Assembly (NCBI GenBank): GCA_964637845.1
Contig: CAZWXI010000002.1
Location: 1 to 64,000 of the forward strand
DNA length: 64,000 nucleotides
Source: PGYU01 sp964637845
Lineage (GTDB): Bacteria; Bacteroidota; Ignavibacteria; Kapaibacteriales; UBA2268
Direction of reading: 5' to 3'
Shown here in pieces: positions 10,633 through 20,233 of the stretch. Positions within the stretch are counted from its first letter, which is position 1; every line of letters begins with the position of its first letter. The notes beneath the pieces were generated by a model. It made no database searches. It was not told where the DNA came from and saw only the letters and a list, made by a program, of their open reading frames with translations. Position numbers and translations under genes: made by a program.

Positions 10633-10659
10633 TAATACTGCGAAATCACGGAATGAATT

Positions 10660-11964
10660 ATGAAAAAAATATTACAAGCATTAATAATTATATTTTTATT
10701 AGCAGTCACGGATACTTATTCCTTTGATACTTTAGCTTTTGTACAAATCAATAATACTTACCTTGTCAATCCTTCCACGCTTGAATTCCAATTAAGAATC
10801 CAACGCACAAATGATAACTGGGAAAGATTCGTAAATGGAACTTTTATGTTTACTTTTCCCGAACAAGCCAAATTATTACCCAATGAATATGAAATACAAC
10901 TTTTCGAGAGCGACCTGCCTGAGTCAGTTATTTCAGGTGCAGTCCTTCCCAAAGAAGACTATTTAATTGAATACCAAAAATATGACGAGCGTTTCAGCAT
11001 TACCATTTTAGGCCCCGAAAAATATGAAGATTGTTTCGAAATTCCTAAAGATACTACTGTTTTATTAGGTAAATTTCGGATAATAAATATTAACGGTGGA
11101 CCAATAACTGACCGATTAGTTTGGATGCAACCACAAAATTATTTTCAAGCAGTCGCCTACAAAATTCAGTACGATTCTATATCGAAAGGAGTTACTTGGT
11201 ATTATGCAGATGATAACGTTGAAATGCACGACGGAATAAATAATACATTCGCTATCAACTATGATGACTCGGAACCTTTCGGATTTATATTTGACGATTT
11301 CTGGGTAAGATATCTCGGACAAAGGAATCTGCAATACGGTTGGAGAACTAAAAGCGAAATTAAAGTGCTTGGCTATACTGTACTCAGGGGTATGAAAGTG
11401 TTTGAAAATCAGGTAGATTATTCTGATACTTTAGGTACTTTTCTTGAACATGATTTCTATAATTCCGAATTCAAAAGCATGGGTGTTTCCCAGTTCGGTT
11501 TTACTTATGGAGATTTTCCGGATGAAGTCCAATACCGAGGTGGCAATTATTCATATGCTCTATGGGGACGCTTAGTGAACAGAGAAGGAAGACAATTTGA
11601 TTCCCTTTTGGCAATAAGAGATGTTCCCGTCCCTCATGCCGTAATTGTCGAAGCAACTGCAGTTCCGAATCCTTTCAGTCATTCAACGACAATAAATTAT
11701 ACAGTTGATGATGATGTTTATATGACAGCTTACGTCAGCGACTTACTCGGCAAAAAACTAGTTTATTTGATTGATCCGGAAACTGGACAACCTATCAATA
11801 ATTTACTAATAAAAATGGGCAAGCACTCTACTGTATTTACCGCCCCTGATGTTGTTGCTCAAGGGGTTTACAATGTCACATTTATCGCCTATCCAGTCGA
11901 AGATTCAACTATCGAAATTTCACGTGCAGTTGTGAAAATTCAATACGTTCAAGCCGGTGGCTAA
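10660..11964 (+). CDS. T9SS-exported protein with possible cohesin-like domain
   Basis: The signal peptide (MKKILQALIIIFLLAVTDTYS) is followed by a beta-rich domain over roughly residues 25-170 (LEFQLRIQRTNDNWERFVNG...). In outline it resembles cohesin-like or choice-of-anchor domains; this is a shape-level impression. The last 110 residues start with VPNPFSHSTTINYTV and contain VSDLLGKKL, a typical T9SS type A sorting domain, so the product should cross the outer membrane through the Por system and be processed by PorU. It sits 27 bases after a gene with a half-dockerin-like end and 13 bases before the WD40 gene, suggesting co-expression. The precise function is not recognised. Confidence 0.75.
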   Translation: MKKILQALIIIFLLAVTDTYSFDTLAFVQINNTYLVNPSTLEFQLRIQRTNDNWERFVNGTFMFTFPEQAKLLPNEYEIQLFESDLPESVISGAVLPKEDYLIEYQKYDERFSITILGPEKYEDCFEIPKDTTVLLGKFRIININGGPITDRLVWMQPQNYFQAVAYKIQYDSISKGVTWYYADDNVEMHDGINNTFAINYDDSEPFGFIFDDFWVRYLGQRNLQYGWRTKSEIKVLGYTVLRGMKVFENQVDYSDTLGTFLEHDFYNSEFKSMGVSQFGFTYGDFPDEVQYRGGNYSYALWGRLVNREGRQFDSLLAIRDVPVPHAVIVEATAVPNPFSHSTTINYTVDDDVYMTAYVSDLLGKKLVYLIDPETGQPINNLLIKMGKHSTVFTAPDVVAQGVYNVTFIAYPVEDSTIEISRAVVKIQYVQAGG

Positions 11965-11977
11965 AGGGGAAGAAGAC

Positions 11978-13882
11978 ATGAAATCACGTCTTACCCTCGT
12001 ATTAAGTTTATTGATTTTATTATATTCTTCGATTTTTGCGAATAATTTCAGGCTAACTAACCCCATTCCCGGCACAAAGCTAATGTCCGGCGAAATTATT
12101 AATATAACATGGCAATCGGATTTGAATAATCCAGTTGATATTTATTATGCTAACTCAGATACAACAGTATTGATAGCATCACAAATTATCGAAAATAGTT
12201 ATACGTGGTCAGTTCCGTATTTAAATGACTCTGAAATTACAATAATTTTAAAAAGTTACGAGCAACAACTTCCGTTTTTGCTTTGGCACCAACCGGACGC
12301 ACACTTCCAAGAAGTATCTTCAATTACTTTTTCTGAAGACAGTAAAAGACTTATTACAACCGGGCGTGACAATAAAGTCAAAATTTGGGACATTGAATCC
12401 CAAAGTTTGATATATGAGTACCAAATTACTGGTAGCACACTCAAACAAGCAGTTTTTTTCAACATTGATGGATTTATTGCTGTTACCGACAGTGTTTTAT
12501 TAGTCTATGATATTTTAAATTCGCTGATGGAAACTGTTTATGCACGCGATTTAGGTACGACTTTCCGTAATGTAAGTTACTCCGAAAATGATGCTTATAT
12601 TGCTGTTGGAACTGACGACGGCAATGTTTATGTTTTTCACCCCAATGGTACAATGCAATTTACATTCAATTCGGACTTGTCATCTGTTATTTACGCCGTA
12701 AGATTTGGAAGAGACGGTTCCAAATTGCTGTTTTCGGATTACGAGGGGTATATTCACATCGGCGATATGGCAACAGGGACTATAACCAGCAAAGGTACAC
12801 ACGGTAATAATGGCACGAATGCGGTTGTTTGGTCTGTGGATTCTGATGACTCCTACAAAAACATCATATCAGGTTCGGTTGATTTAACGGTTCGTTTGTG
12901 GAATGATACTTCTGATGAAGAGGTCGCGAGCTTCCAAACACACAACAGACACGTTAGAGCAGTCAGAATATCGGCTGACGGCAGAAGAGCATTATCAGGC
13001 GCCTTGGACGGAAAAATTCAACAATACGACGTCTCATCCAGAACACATTTAAAAAATTTAGAAATCAATCACGGAGGTTCGATAATTGCTCTCGATGCTA
13101 CACCGATGATGGATACTATTGCCTCGGCCGGACGTGATAACTCCTTCAAGTTATGGCACAATGACGAAGTTACTTATGTTGAAATCTCCGAGAATTTCGA
13201 ATTAGCCAATGACTTGTATATAAAGGTTCCCGATAAGAAAGTCAAGGCGGGAGAAATATTTACCTTACCGGTACTAACGAATATTGTCAAAATTTTTGGA
13301 GATACAGTAAATCTTAAATCTCAATTTTATCTTGAACTTGATATTCCAAATTTGATAATGGAACCAGTTCAAGGCGAATTCTTATTCAATAACGGTTTAT
13401 ATAATCGTCAGGTATTTAGTGATGAGTATAATTTTAATAACGAAATCTTGCTTGAATTTAAATCATTAGCATTATATTCGTATATTGATTATGATTCGGT
13501 CAGAATAAAGGATTTTTATTTCGCCGATATAGAACTTCCACAAATTAATTATTTTGATGGGGAAATCAGAATTGTTTACGATTGTGAAGGTGATTGGCAA
13601 CGAAAAGTATATGTTGGTGGCAACGGAAATAAACTAAATCTATTCCCAAACCCAGTATATGAAAGGTTCTTTATAGAAGTCGAATTGATTGAAACAACTG
13701 ACTATGAAATTAAAGTTGTTGATTTAAAAGGCAATGAGTTAATAAATATATACAAAGGCTATTTAAAGCATGGGCATCATAACTTTGAATTCGATGCTCG
13801 GCATCTCGAAGCAGGCAATTATTTCTTAATCATTAAATGGAAAGACAAGTCAATAGCTACGAAATTTCAGTGTAGAAAATAA
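11978..13882 (+). CDS. Exported WD40-repeat propeller with T9SS sorting domain
   Basis: ATG 11978 gives MKSRLTLVLSLLILLYSSIFA, a good signal peptide; the GTG at 11957 only adds seven charged residues. Residues about 22-80 (LTNPIPGTKLMSGEIINITW) resemble the Kre9/Ser-Thr-rich beta domain found on bacterial surface proteins. A WD40-type propeller follows with several blades (GRDNKVKIWD, GSVDLTVRLWND, GALDGKIQQYD, GRDNSFKLWH). The C-terminal segment NLFPNPVYERFFIEVE...GNYFLIIKW is a T9SS type A domain. An extracellular WD40 propeller is less common than an intracellular one and is likely a protein-binding scaffold. It is tightly packed with its neighbours, three bases before the OmpA gene. Confidence 0.82.
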   Translation: MKSRLTLVLSLLILLYSSIFANNFRLTNPIPGTKLMSGEIINITWQSDLNNPVDIYYANSDTTVLIASQIIENSYTWSVPYLNDSEITIILKSYEQQLPFLLWHQPDAHFQEVSSITFSEDSKRLITTGRDNKVKIWDIESQSLIYEYQITGSTLKQAVFFNIDGFIAVTDSVLLVYDILNSLMETVYARDLGTTFRNVSYSENDAYIAVGTDDGNVYVFHPNGTMQFTFNSDLSSVIYAVRFGRDGSKLLFSDYEGYIHIGDMATGTITSKGTHGNNGTNAVVWSVDSDDSYKNIISGSVDLTVRLWNDTSDEEVASFQTHNRHVRAVRISADGRRALSGALDGKIQQYDVSSRTHLKNLEINHGGSIIALDATPMMDTIASAGRDNSFKLWHNDEVTYVEISENFELANDLYIKVPDKKVKAGEIFTLPVLTNIVKIFGDTVNLKSQFYLELDIPNLIMEPVQGEFLFNNGLYNRQVFSDEYNFNNEILLEFKSLALYSYIDYDSVRIKDFYFADIELPQINYFDGEIRIVYDCEGDWQRKVYVGGNGNKLNLFPNPVYERFFIEVELIETTDYEIKVVDLKGNELINIYKGYLKHGHHNFEFDARHLEAGNYFLIIKWKDKSIATKFQCRK

Positions 13883-13885
13883 AAA

Positions 13886-15256
13886 ATGAAAAAAATTATT
13901 TTTATCATTCTGTTTTTTAATTTTTCTTATCTATTTACCCAAATGCCATTGGGTGAATTCAGAACAGTGCGGTTTGATAACAATCGGGATACTATAATCT
14001 CCAACCGTCAATACGGAGACTGGTGGTACGGAATAAAAGGCGGTGCAAGTGGTTCAATGTATTTTGGCGAGTTGAATTTGTTACAATTCCCGACTGAAAT
14101 TGATAATCCATTCAATTCACTTATCAATTATAAGTCCGGCTCCGGATACGGATATTTTTTCGGATTAATTGGAGAATGGTTACCTACACAAAAACATTGG
14201 GGAGCATCTTTGGGTATAAATTTTTTTGACAGAAGAGTTTTTAATACCCAAGCTATTCCTTTGAATGACTCACTTAATACAAGATTTGAAGTTGACGGCA
14301 AAACAACTTTACTAAATCTTCATGCTTCAGTACGATACAATTTCGGTATTACAGGACTTCATGCAATTGCAGGTGTGGATTTCGATATTCTTACTAATGA
14401 CAAATTACGACAAAGAAAGCAATTTATTAACACTGGAGATATTCTCCAAGACCAAATTGTACCTATAAAAGAAGCATCAACAGGTATCGGGCTGCATGTT
14501 GGATTAGGGTATGATGTATTTGACGGAGATATAATAGATTGGGGAAGAATTATGCTCACTCCATTTATATCATTACACATTACCACTACTTCCATTGGAG
14601 ACAATAGTACAAAATGGAACACTTATTACGCAAAAGCAGGTCTCTCATTGAAATTCGGCAAAGATAGAATCAAAAGAGACACTTTGAAGTATAACCCTCT
14701 ATATACGCCTCCCCCGCAATATATTGCATCTGTTCGAGACAATCGAGGTATTGGATTTGCTCAATATATACCGGCAGAGCAATTACCGGCGGCAACCTTA
14801 GCTCTGGTAGAAAATCCTATTTTATTAGGAGAACTAAGGCCCGCTGAACTAAAAGAGACAGAGCGTCCGAGGATTGTTGACCTTACAACCACTGAGGCTC
14901 CAGTCGCTATTGAAATCGGTCAATCCAAACCATTTAATTTTCCAACTTCTGCTTCAACGAATCTTAGTGCTGAAACAAGACAATATCTTGATGCAGTAGC
15001 AAATTATCTTTTGGCAAATCCAAATACTGAAGTCCGGATAGTTGGCCACTCAGACAACCAAGGCACATTGTCCGAAAACACTGAGCGTTCTCGGGCCAGA
15101 GCAAACAATGCTCGACAATTTCTCATTGCCCGAGGAGTCGCCCCCGGCAGAGTACTTGCAACATTCAGCGGTGCGCTTTTCCCTGTTGCCTCCAACGAAA
15201 CCGAAGCGGGAAGAAGACAAAACAGAAGGATTGAAATTGTCATTAGTCCAAAGTAA
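13886..15256 (+). CDS. OmpA-family outer membrane protein
   Basis: The signal peptide (MKKIIFIILFFNFSYLFT) is followed by about 230 residues of alternating beta strands rich in Gly and aromatics (SGYGYFFGLIGEW, ASVRYNFGITG), as in an outer-membrane barrel. A Pro-rich linker leads to a C-terminal OmpA peptidoglycan-binding domain (residues about 350-456), with VRIVGHSDNQGTLSENTERS and RRQNRRIEIVI as signatures. It should tie the outer membrane to peptidoglycan. As the last of a string of exported proteins it may anchor or organise them, which is inference. The gene starts three bases after the WD40 gene, so translation is probably coupled. Confidence 0.88.
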   Translation: MKKIIFIILFFNFSYLFTQMPLGEFRTVRFDNNRDTIISNRQYGDWWYGIKGGASGSMYFGELNLLQFPTEIDNPFNSLINYKSGSGYGYFFGLIGEWLPTQKHWGASLGINFFDRRVFNTQAIPLNDSLNTRFEVDGKTTLLNLHASVRYNFGITGLHAIAGVDFDILTNDKLRQRKQFINTGDILQDQIVPIKEASTGIGLHVGLGYDVFDGDIIDWGRIMLTPFISLHITTTSIGDNSTKWNTYYAKAGLSLKFGKDRIKRDTLKYNPLYTPPPQYIASVRDNRGIGFAQYIPAEQLPAATLALVENPILLGELRPAELKETERPRIVDLTTTEAPVAIEIGQSKPFNFPTSASTNLSAETRQYLDAVANYLLANPNTEVRIVGHSDNQGTLSENTERSRARANNARQFLIARGVAPGRVLATFSGALFPVASNETEAGRRQNRRIEIVISPK

Positions 15257-15287
15257 TTATTTATAGTATATATCGAAGGAATACCAC

Positions 15288-15668
15288 ATGAAAACCATTT
15301 GTGTTGTCGAAGATAACACACCAATTAGAAAATTATTTAGCATTTTACTCAGAAAAGCGGGGTTCGAAGTCGTTGAATTTTCAAATGGTCAATCAGCACT
15401 CCTATGGTTAAGTAATAGCGAATGTTTTGGCATGATTACTGATATATTATTACCGGATATTTCAGGCGATGAAGTTTTGAACCAGATTCGCCAAAACGAA
15501 AAACACAAACAACTCAAAGCTATTGCCATAACAGGATTTAACGATTTTGACGATAAAAAGAAATTTATTGATTTCGGTTTTAATCACTACATGACAAAAC
15601 CCATTGATGTAAGTACTTTTGTTAATGAGATTAGAAGTATTTTTGAAGAAAATAATATAGGAGTATAA
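15288..15668 (+). CDS. Single-domain response regulator
   Basis: This is a 126-residue receiver domain with no output domain. The acidic pair is E8-D9, the phosphoryl acceptor is D52 (MITDILLPD), T82 follows beta-4 and K104 lies in MTKP. Its stop codon directly abuts the start of the sensor kinase gene, with AGGAG overlapping its last codons, so the two are translationally coupled. It probably relays phosphate between histidine kinases or acts by protein contact, like CheY or Spo0F. It is not a DNA-binding regulator. Confidence 0.9.
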   Translation: MKTICVVEDNTPIRKLFSILLRKAGFEVVEFSNGQSALLWLSNSECFGMITDILLPDISGDEVLNQIRQNEKHKQLKAIAITGFNDFDDKKKFIDFGFNHYMTKPIDVSTFVNEIRSIFEENNIGV

Positions 15669-17879
15669 ATGAGTCAAGACAAACAAATGGTTTCGTACGA
15701 AAAGATTCTCAAAGATGTCGCCAAAAAAGGTGCGGGAGTCCATTCCTTGGCAAAAACATATCCGGCATACTTAATTCTAATAGTTTTATTGGCACTGAGT
15801 TTTCTGGTACGAGATTTTGTTACTAAACAAATTGAAAACGATTTAGAAAATGAATTTAATAAATCAACATCTAATATCATTGCTCGAATAGAAAATCTTA
15901 ATGCTCGTAGTCTCGAAGTACTATATTCAATGTCGGGTCTTTATGATTTAATCATTGATGTCGTCAGAGACTATTTTGAATTATATGCAACGATACCAAC
16001 AAGGACATACTCTTCCATTTCAGGAGTTTCTTACATTAGCTACGTAAAAAAACCGGAACTTGATAATTTTATATTCTATGCACGTTCGCAGGGATATTAC
16101 GATTTCAAGATTCAAAATTTGAGCCCCTCAGGGGAGCATTATATAATTAACCATTCTATTCCGTATAGCCGAAACATTCACCGTATCGGTTTAGATTTAG
16201 CTTCCGACCCGAATATGTTAAAAGCAATCGAACAAGCTCGCGACAATGATAAAGTTACTTCCACACCATTTTACTTTATTCGCCCCGATACCTTAGGAAT
16301 ATATTTTTTAGCTCCGGTTTACAAATTTGGAGCGACTAACGACGATTTGATGTCTCGCAGAGCAAATTTTATAGGCGTTGTAACAGTAGAACTTAATGCC
16401 TTGAAATTTTTCGAATCCGCATTTTTAAGTGAATTTCTGGTTGGCTCAAGACCTGCACCTATAGATACTTCCGTGATATTCGCGATTTTCGACAAAAGTG
16501 ACGATACATCGTTGACAACTATATATGAATCTGCAAATTATAAGATGATAAACTCCGGATTTACTCCCAAAGTTACAGAAGAACAGACAGTTTATATCGG
16601 CGATAGAGAAATAATCGTGAAATTCTTTGCTCATCCAAATTTTGGCGGACAATTATCAGCAACCCTGCCTAATGCCTCACTAATTATATCTTTGCTTATA
16701 AGTTTTGCGTTTTTTGGCTTCGTTTACTCAGTCGTTACATCGCGATCGCGAGCTCTTGATTTAGCTGACCGCATGACACGGTCTCAACGCAGAATTGTTG
16801 AGTCATCTAAAGACATCATAGCAGTTTTGAATGATAATAAAATATGGATCAGCATGAATCCAGCTTCTTATGATATATTAGGACTCGAGGAAGTTGGTGT
16901 TATTGGTACTTCTTTTGAAACATATGTTTTTGACGATGAAAATAAACACGAAGTCACGAAAATCTTCAATAAATCCTACGACGAAGAAGTTACTGAACGA
17001 ATTTACCTTAAAATGAGACATGCCTCAGGTGACCTTCGCTGGGTTTATTGGTCTTTTACTATATCTCCAAAGGATAAACTATTCTATTGCATAGGTCGAG
17101 ATGTTACAACCGAAAAACTTGCTGAAGAGCAAACAATTTTGCAACAAAAGCAACTCAAATTAGCCGAGTTATTCGCACGCGAAGCTATTGAATCTAAAAA
17201 TTATTTTATGAAAAAAATGAGCCATCAGCTTAGAAATTCACTTACCGGAATTCTGGGCTATCTACAAATGGTTAGCCAAAAGATATATGAAAACCAAGAA
17301 GAACATGATTCATACATAAAAATGGCGGAGGAATCAAGCGAAGAGATTTTTACTTTTGTGTCTGATATGATTGATGCCACGGTACAAACAAAACAAAACT
17401 CTAATCTATACGAATTCATTAAATTTGGCCAAGCATTCGATGAAGCCAAAAGCCTATTTCTATTAGATCCGGAAGTAAATCATAACGTTGAATTCGAACT
17501 TGACGAAAATTCTCGTACAATACAATTGTTTGTAAACCACGAAACCTTAACTCAAGGTTTGTTTGCCGCTTTTGATGTTCTCACTTCCGGAGAATACTAT
17601 ACAAAAATTCAAATTTATGCTCAGGAAAATCATTTCGAGAAAGTTACTGAAATTCAAATTTTGTGCAGCCAGAATGATTTAGTAAGCAAATTCATTGATT
17701 ATTACAGACAAAATTCTAATCATATAATCGAATCCTTGAAACATGACAGATATGATATAATGCTGAAAATAGCCAAGACCAATTCCTATTTCAATATTAT
17801 GGGAGCCAATTTAACGGTTGACACTTTAGGGCAGGAAGGCAATTTAATTACTTTTCATATTCCATTTAACAGGGTTTAG
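15669..17879 (+). CDS. CHASE-PAS sensor kinase with degenerate ATPase domain
   Basis: The order of parts is a short cytoplasmic lead, TM1 at about residues 32-52, a periplasmic CHASE-like domain (about 70-300, with GVSYISYV and IGLDLASDPNMLKAIE), TM2 at about 338-360, a PAS domain (about 375-490) and a HisKA helix pair with phospho-acceptor H519 (MSHQLRNSLTG). The expected HATPase_c region is present in length and ends LITFHIPFNRV. I cannot find an N-box asparagine, a DxGxG G1 box or a GxG G2 box in it; compare the kinase at 30613, where all three are plain. It may therefore not autophosphorylate and may instead be a phosphotransfer platform, phosphatase or scaffold. It is flanked on both sides by receiver-domain genes in one operon. 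Confidence 0.85.
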   Translation: MSQDKQMVSYEKILKDVAKKGAGVHSLAKTYPAYLILIVLLALSFLVRDFVTKQIENDLENEFNKSTSNIIARIENLNARSLEVLYSMSGLYDLIIDVVRDYFELYATIPTRTYSSISGVSYISYVKKPELDNFIFYARSQGYYDFKIQNLSPSGEHYIINHSIPYSRNIHRIGLDLASDPNMLKAIEQARDNDKVTSTPFYFIRPDTLGIYFLAPVYKFGATNDDLMSRRANFIGVVTVELNALKFFESAFLSEFLVGSRPAPIDTSVIFAIFDKSDDTSLTTIYESANYKMINSGFTPKVTEEQTVYIGDREIIVKFFAHPNFGGQLSATLPNASLIISLLISFAFFGFVYSVVTSRSRALDLADRMTRSQRRIVESSKDIIAVLNDNKIWISMNPASYDILGLEEVGVIGTSFETYVFDDENKHEVTKIFNKSYDEEVTERIYLKMRHASGDLRWVYWSFTISPKDKLFYCIGRDVTTEKLAEEQTILQQKQLKLAELFAREAIESKNYFMKKMSHQLRNSLTGILGYLQMVSQKIYENQEEHDSYIKMAEESSEEIFTFVSDMIDATVQTKQNSNLYEFIKFGQAFDEAKSLFLLDPEVNHNVEFELDENSRTIQLFVNHETLTQGLFAAFDVLTSGEYYTKIQIYAQENHFEKVTEIQILCSQNDLVSKFIDYYRQNSNHIIESLKHDRYDIMLKIAKTNSYFNIMGANLTVDTLGQEGNLITFHIPFNRV

Positions 17880-17887
17880 ACTATGAA

Positions 17888-18304
17888 ATGACTAATTCAA
17901 TCGAAAATAGAGGAACCAAATCAATTCTACTCATTGATGATGACAATTGGGTCCACAAATTAATTGCCCACTTCATGGAAAAGAATAATTACAGCACTTA
18001 TTCTGCTTATAATCCATATGATGGTATTGTCATGGCGCTTAACCATAAACCCGATTTGATTTTGTTGGATTACATCATGCCGGGCATAAATGGTGACGTT
18101 TTACTTAAGTTGTTCAGGAAAATCGAAGCAACGAAAGCTTTACCCATAGTGATTTTATCCGCAAACATTGATAAAGATTTTTTGCGCGAAGCGCTGTCGC
18201 TCGGTGCTGACGGATTCATCTCAAAACCATTTACAGAGCAAGTATTAGAAGAAAAAATAAATCTTGCTTTCGAAAAGAATATACATAAAATGGAACCTGT
18301 TTGA
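17888..18304 (+). CDS. Single-domain response regulator
   Basis: This 138-residue receiver domain has acidic residues D17-D19, phosphoryl acceptor D61 (LILLDYIMPG), S91 after beta-4 and K113 in ISKP. No output domain follows. The start lies eight bases after the sensor kinase stop, so the gene closes the regulator-kinase-regulator operon. Two stand-alone receivers around a kinase with degraded ATP-binding boxes suggest a relay fed by another kinase; this is inference. Confidence 0.9.
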   Translation: MTNSIENRGTKSILLIDDDNWVHKLIAHFMEKNNYSTYSAYNPYDGIVMALNHKPDLILLDYIMPGINGDVLLKLFRKIEATKALPIVILSANIDKDFLREALSLGADGFISKPFTEQVLEEKINLAFEKNIHKMEPV

Positions 18305-18334
18305 TAAGTATTTGATTATAATTCATTAATTTTG
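18300..18334 (+). promoter_or_regulatory. Possible Bacteroidota-type promoter before leuC
   Basis: TAATTTTG at 18327-18334 matches the TAnnTTTG -7 consensus described for Bacteroides. A TTTG at 18300-18303 lies 23 bases upstream, slightly further than the usual -33 spacing. leuC begins about 80 bases downstream, with GGAG at about 18400. Confidence 0.35.
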
Positions 18335-18412
18335 CACTGTCTCAAATTTATTAATTGAGAAATTTTTGTTTAGTACCCCTGAGAAATCGGGCTTTATCTT
18401 GGAGATAATAAA

Positions 18413-19705
18413 ATGAAACAAACTGTTGTAAGAAAAATACTTGCCAAGGCAGTTGGGCGAGCCGATGTTGCAGTCGGTGAAGTAATTGAACCCAAAGTGG
18501 ACTTAGCAATGTCACATGAGAATGCAGCTTTAGTAATGAATCAGTTTTTTGAAATTTATAAAAGTTTTGATATTGAACCTAAGGTTTGGGACTCCAATAA
18601 AATTGCTATTGTTTTAGACCATCGAGTTCCCGCTGAAAGCAAAAAAACAGCCACCAATCAAAAAAAAATACGTGAATTTGTTGCTGAACAAGGTATAACC
18701 AAATTTCACGATATTCAAGGAGACGAAGGCGGAATCTGCCATCAGATTTTACCTGAAATGGGATATGTTTTGCCGGGTTATGTTATTGTAGGCACTGATA
18801 GCCATACCACAACACATGGTGCTTTAGGAGCATTTTCATTCGGCATAGGTGCAACCGAAATGTCTTCTGTTTGGGCTTTGGGTACAGTGCTTAATGTAGA
18901 AGTACCTGCCACAATAAGAGTCAACATCGATGGAGAATTACCACCATTGATTTCGGCGAAAGACATTATTTTACATTTAATCGGCAAAATTTCCGCACAA
19001 GGAGCTAACTTCAAAGTGTTGGAATTTCATGGCTCAACTATATCAGCGATGGATACATCAGGCAGACTAACATTAAGTAACATGAGTGTCGAAGCTGGGG
19101 CTACTTCAGGCATAGTCCCCACCGACGATGAAACTACGAGATATTTAAAAGAAGTTGCCAATTATAACGGTGACATTGAATCTTTTATCCCAGAAACCGA
19201 TGCGGAATATTCCGAAATAGTAAATATAGATATTTCAAAATTGGAACCGCAGATTGCCTGTCCTCACACAGTTGACAACGTTAAAAACATCTCAGAGGTC
19301 GAAGGGACAAAAATACACCAAGTTGTGATAGGTTCTTGCACAAACGGCAGATTAGACGATATCAAAATAGCAGCTGATATTGTAAGAGGAAACAAAATTG
19401 CAAGAAACGTTCGCATGTTGGTATTTCCCGCTTCATCAAGGATATATAGAGAAGCTTTGGAATTGGGCTATATAGCTGATTTAATGAACGCAGGTGCCGT
19501 TATGATGAACTCGGGATGTGGACCTTGCCTTGGTGTACATCAAGGTGCTCTTGGTGATGGCGAAGTTGCACTTGCAACAACAAATAGGAACTTCAAAGGC
19601 AGAATGGGCAATCCCATAGCCGAAGTTTATTTGTCCTCGCCAGCAGTCGCTGCTGCATCAGCGATTTCAGGTGTAATTACTAATCCCGTTAAAGGAGGAT
19701 ATTAA
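18413..19705 (+). CDS. leuC: 3-isopropylmalate dehydratase large subunit (aconitase family)
   Basis: This 430-residue protein is of the shorter, archaeal-like LeuC2/homoaconitase type. The [4Fe-4S] ligands are visible as C309 (GSCTNGR), C369 and C372 (SGCGPCLG). Other family motifs are GTDSHTTTHGALG and HDIQGDEGGICHQ. With the small subunit encoded one base downstream it should isomerise 2-isopropylmalate to 3-isopropylmalate in leucine synthesis, in the cytoplasm. No leuA or leuB is in the window. Homoaconitate or dimethylmalate dehydratase activity cannot be excluded, since this subfamily has changed substrate repeatedly. Confidence 0.88.
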   Translation: MKQTVVRKILAKAVGRADVAVGEVIEPKVDLAMSHENAALVMNQFFEIYKSFDIEPKVWDSNKIAIVLDHRVPAESKKTATNQKKIREFVAEQGITKFHDIQGDEGGICHQILPEMGYVLPGYVIVGTDSHTTTHGALGAFSFGIGATEMSSVWALGTVLNVEVPATIRVNIDGELPPLISAKDIILHLIGKISAQGANFKVLEFHGSTISAMDTSGRLTLSNMSVEAGATSGIVPTDDETTRYLKEVANYNGDIESFIPETDAEYSEIVNIDISKLEPQIACPHTVDNVKNISEVEGTKIHQVVIGSCTNGRLDDIKIAADIVRGNKIARNVRMLVFPASSRIYREALELGYIADLMNAGAVMMNSGCGPCLGVHQGALGDGEVALATTNRNFKGRMGNPIAEVYLSSPAVAAASAISGVITNPVKGGY

Positions 19706-19706
19706 A

Positions 19707-20204
19707 ATGTACAAAGTATTGTATAAACTCGAAAATGATATTTCAACTGACATAATTTATCCGGGCAGATATATGGCAACTGTACTTCCGTCGGAAACTC
19801 CTCAATATGCCTTTGACGATATCAAGGAATTGAATCAAATGCTCAACGGCAAATCAGTTGACGAAACTGCCGTTATCATTGCAGGCAGTAACTTCGGCTG
19901 TGGCTCGTCGAGGGAGCAAGCCGCTTCTGCATTAGTAGGGCACAATTTGATTATTGTAGCTAAAGATTTCGCTCGGATTTTTCTCCAAAATGCCATCAAC
20001 TTGGGTTTGAGAACAATAATTTGTCCAGATATCGAAGCTCAACAGGGTGATATTTTGGAGATTCATGAAACCAGTGTTTTAAACAAAACCAACGGAAAGG
20101 AATTCAACATTATATCCTTGCCTGCCGCTCGAAAAGCAATAGTTGACGCAGGTGGCCTTATTCCATATACACGACTTAAATTGAAGGAAAAATTAGCAAT
20201 CTAA
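19707..20204 (+). CDS. leuD: 3-isopropylmalate dehydratase small subunit
   Basis: This 165-residue swivelling domain partners with LeuC; the start lies one base after the leuC stop. The family signature is GSNFGCGSSREQA. The substrate-selecting loop after DIIYPGR reads YMAT. In methanogen enzymes this loop is, as I recall, YLRT in homoaconitase and YLVY in isopropylmalate isomerase. The absence of arginine argues against a classical homoaconitase but does not settle the substrate. Confidence 0.87.
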   Translation: MYKVLYKLENDISTDIIYPGRYMATVLPSETPQYAFDDIKELNQMLNGKSVDETAVIIAGSNFGCGSSREQAASALVGHNLIIVAKDFARIFLQNAINLGLRTIICPDIEAQQGDILEIHETSVLNKTNGKEFNIISLPAARKAIVDAGGLIPYTRLKLKEKLAI

Positions 20205-20233
20205 AATAAATTTGTTAAATACATGTTTGATTT

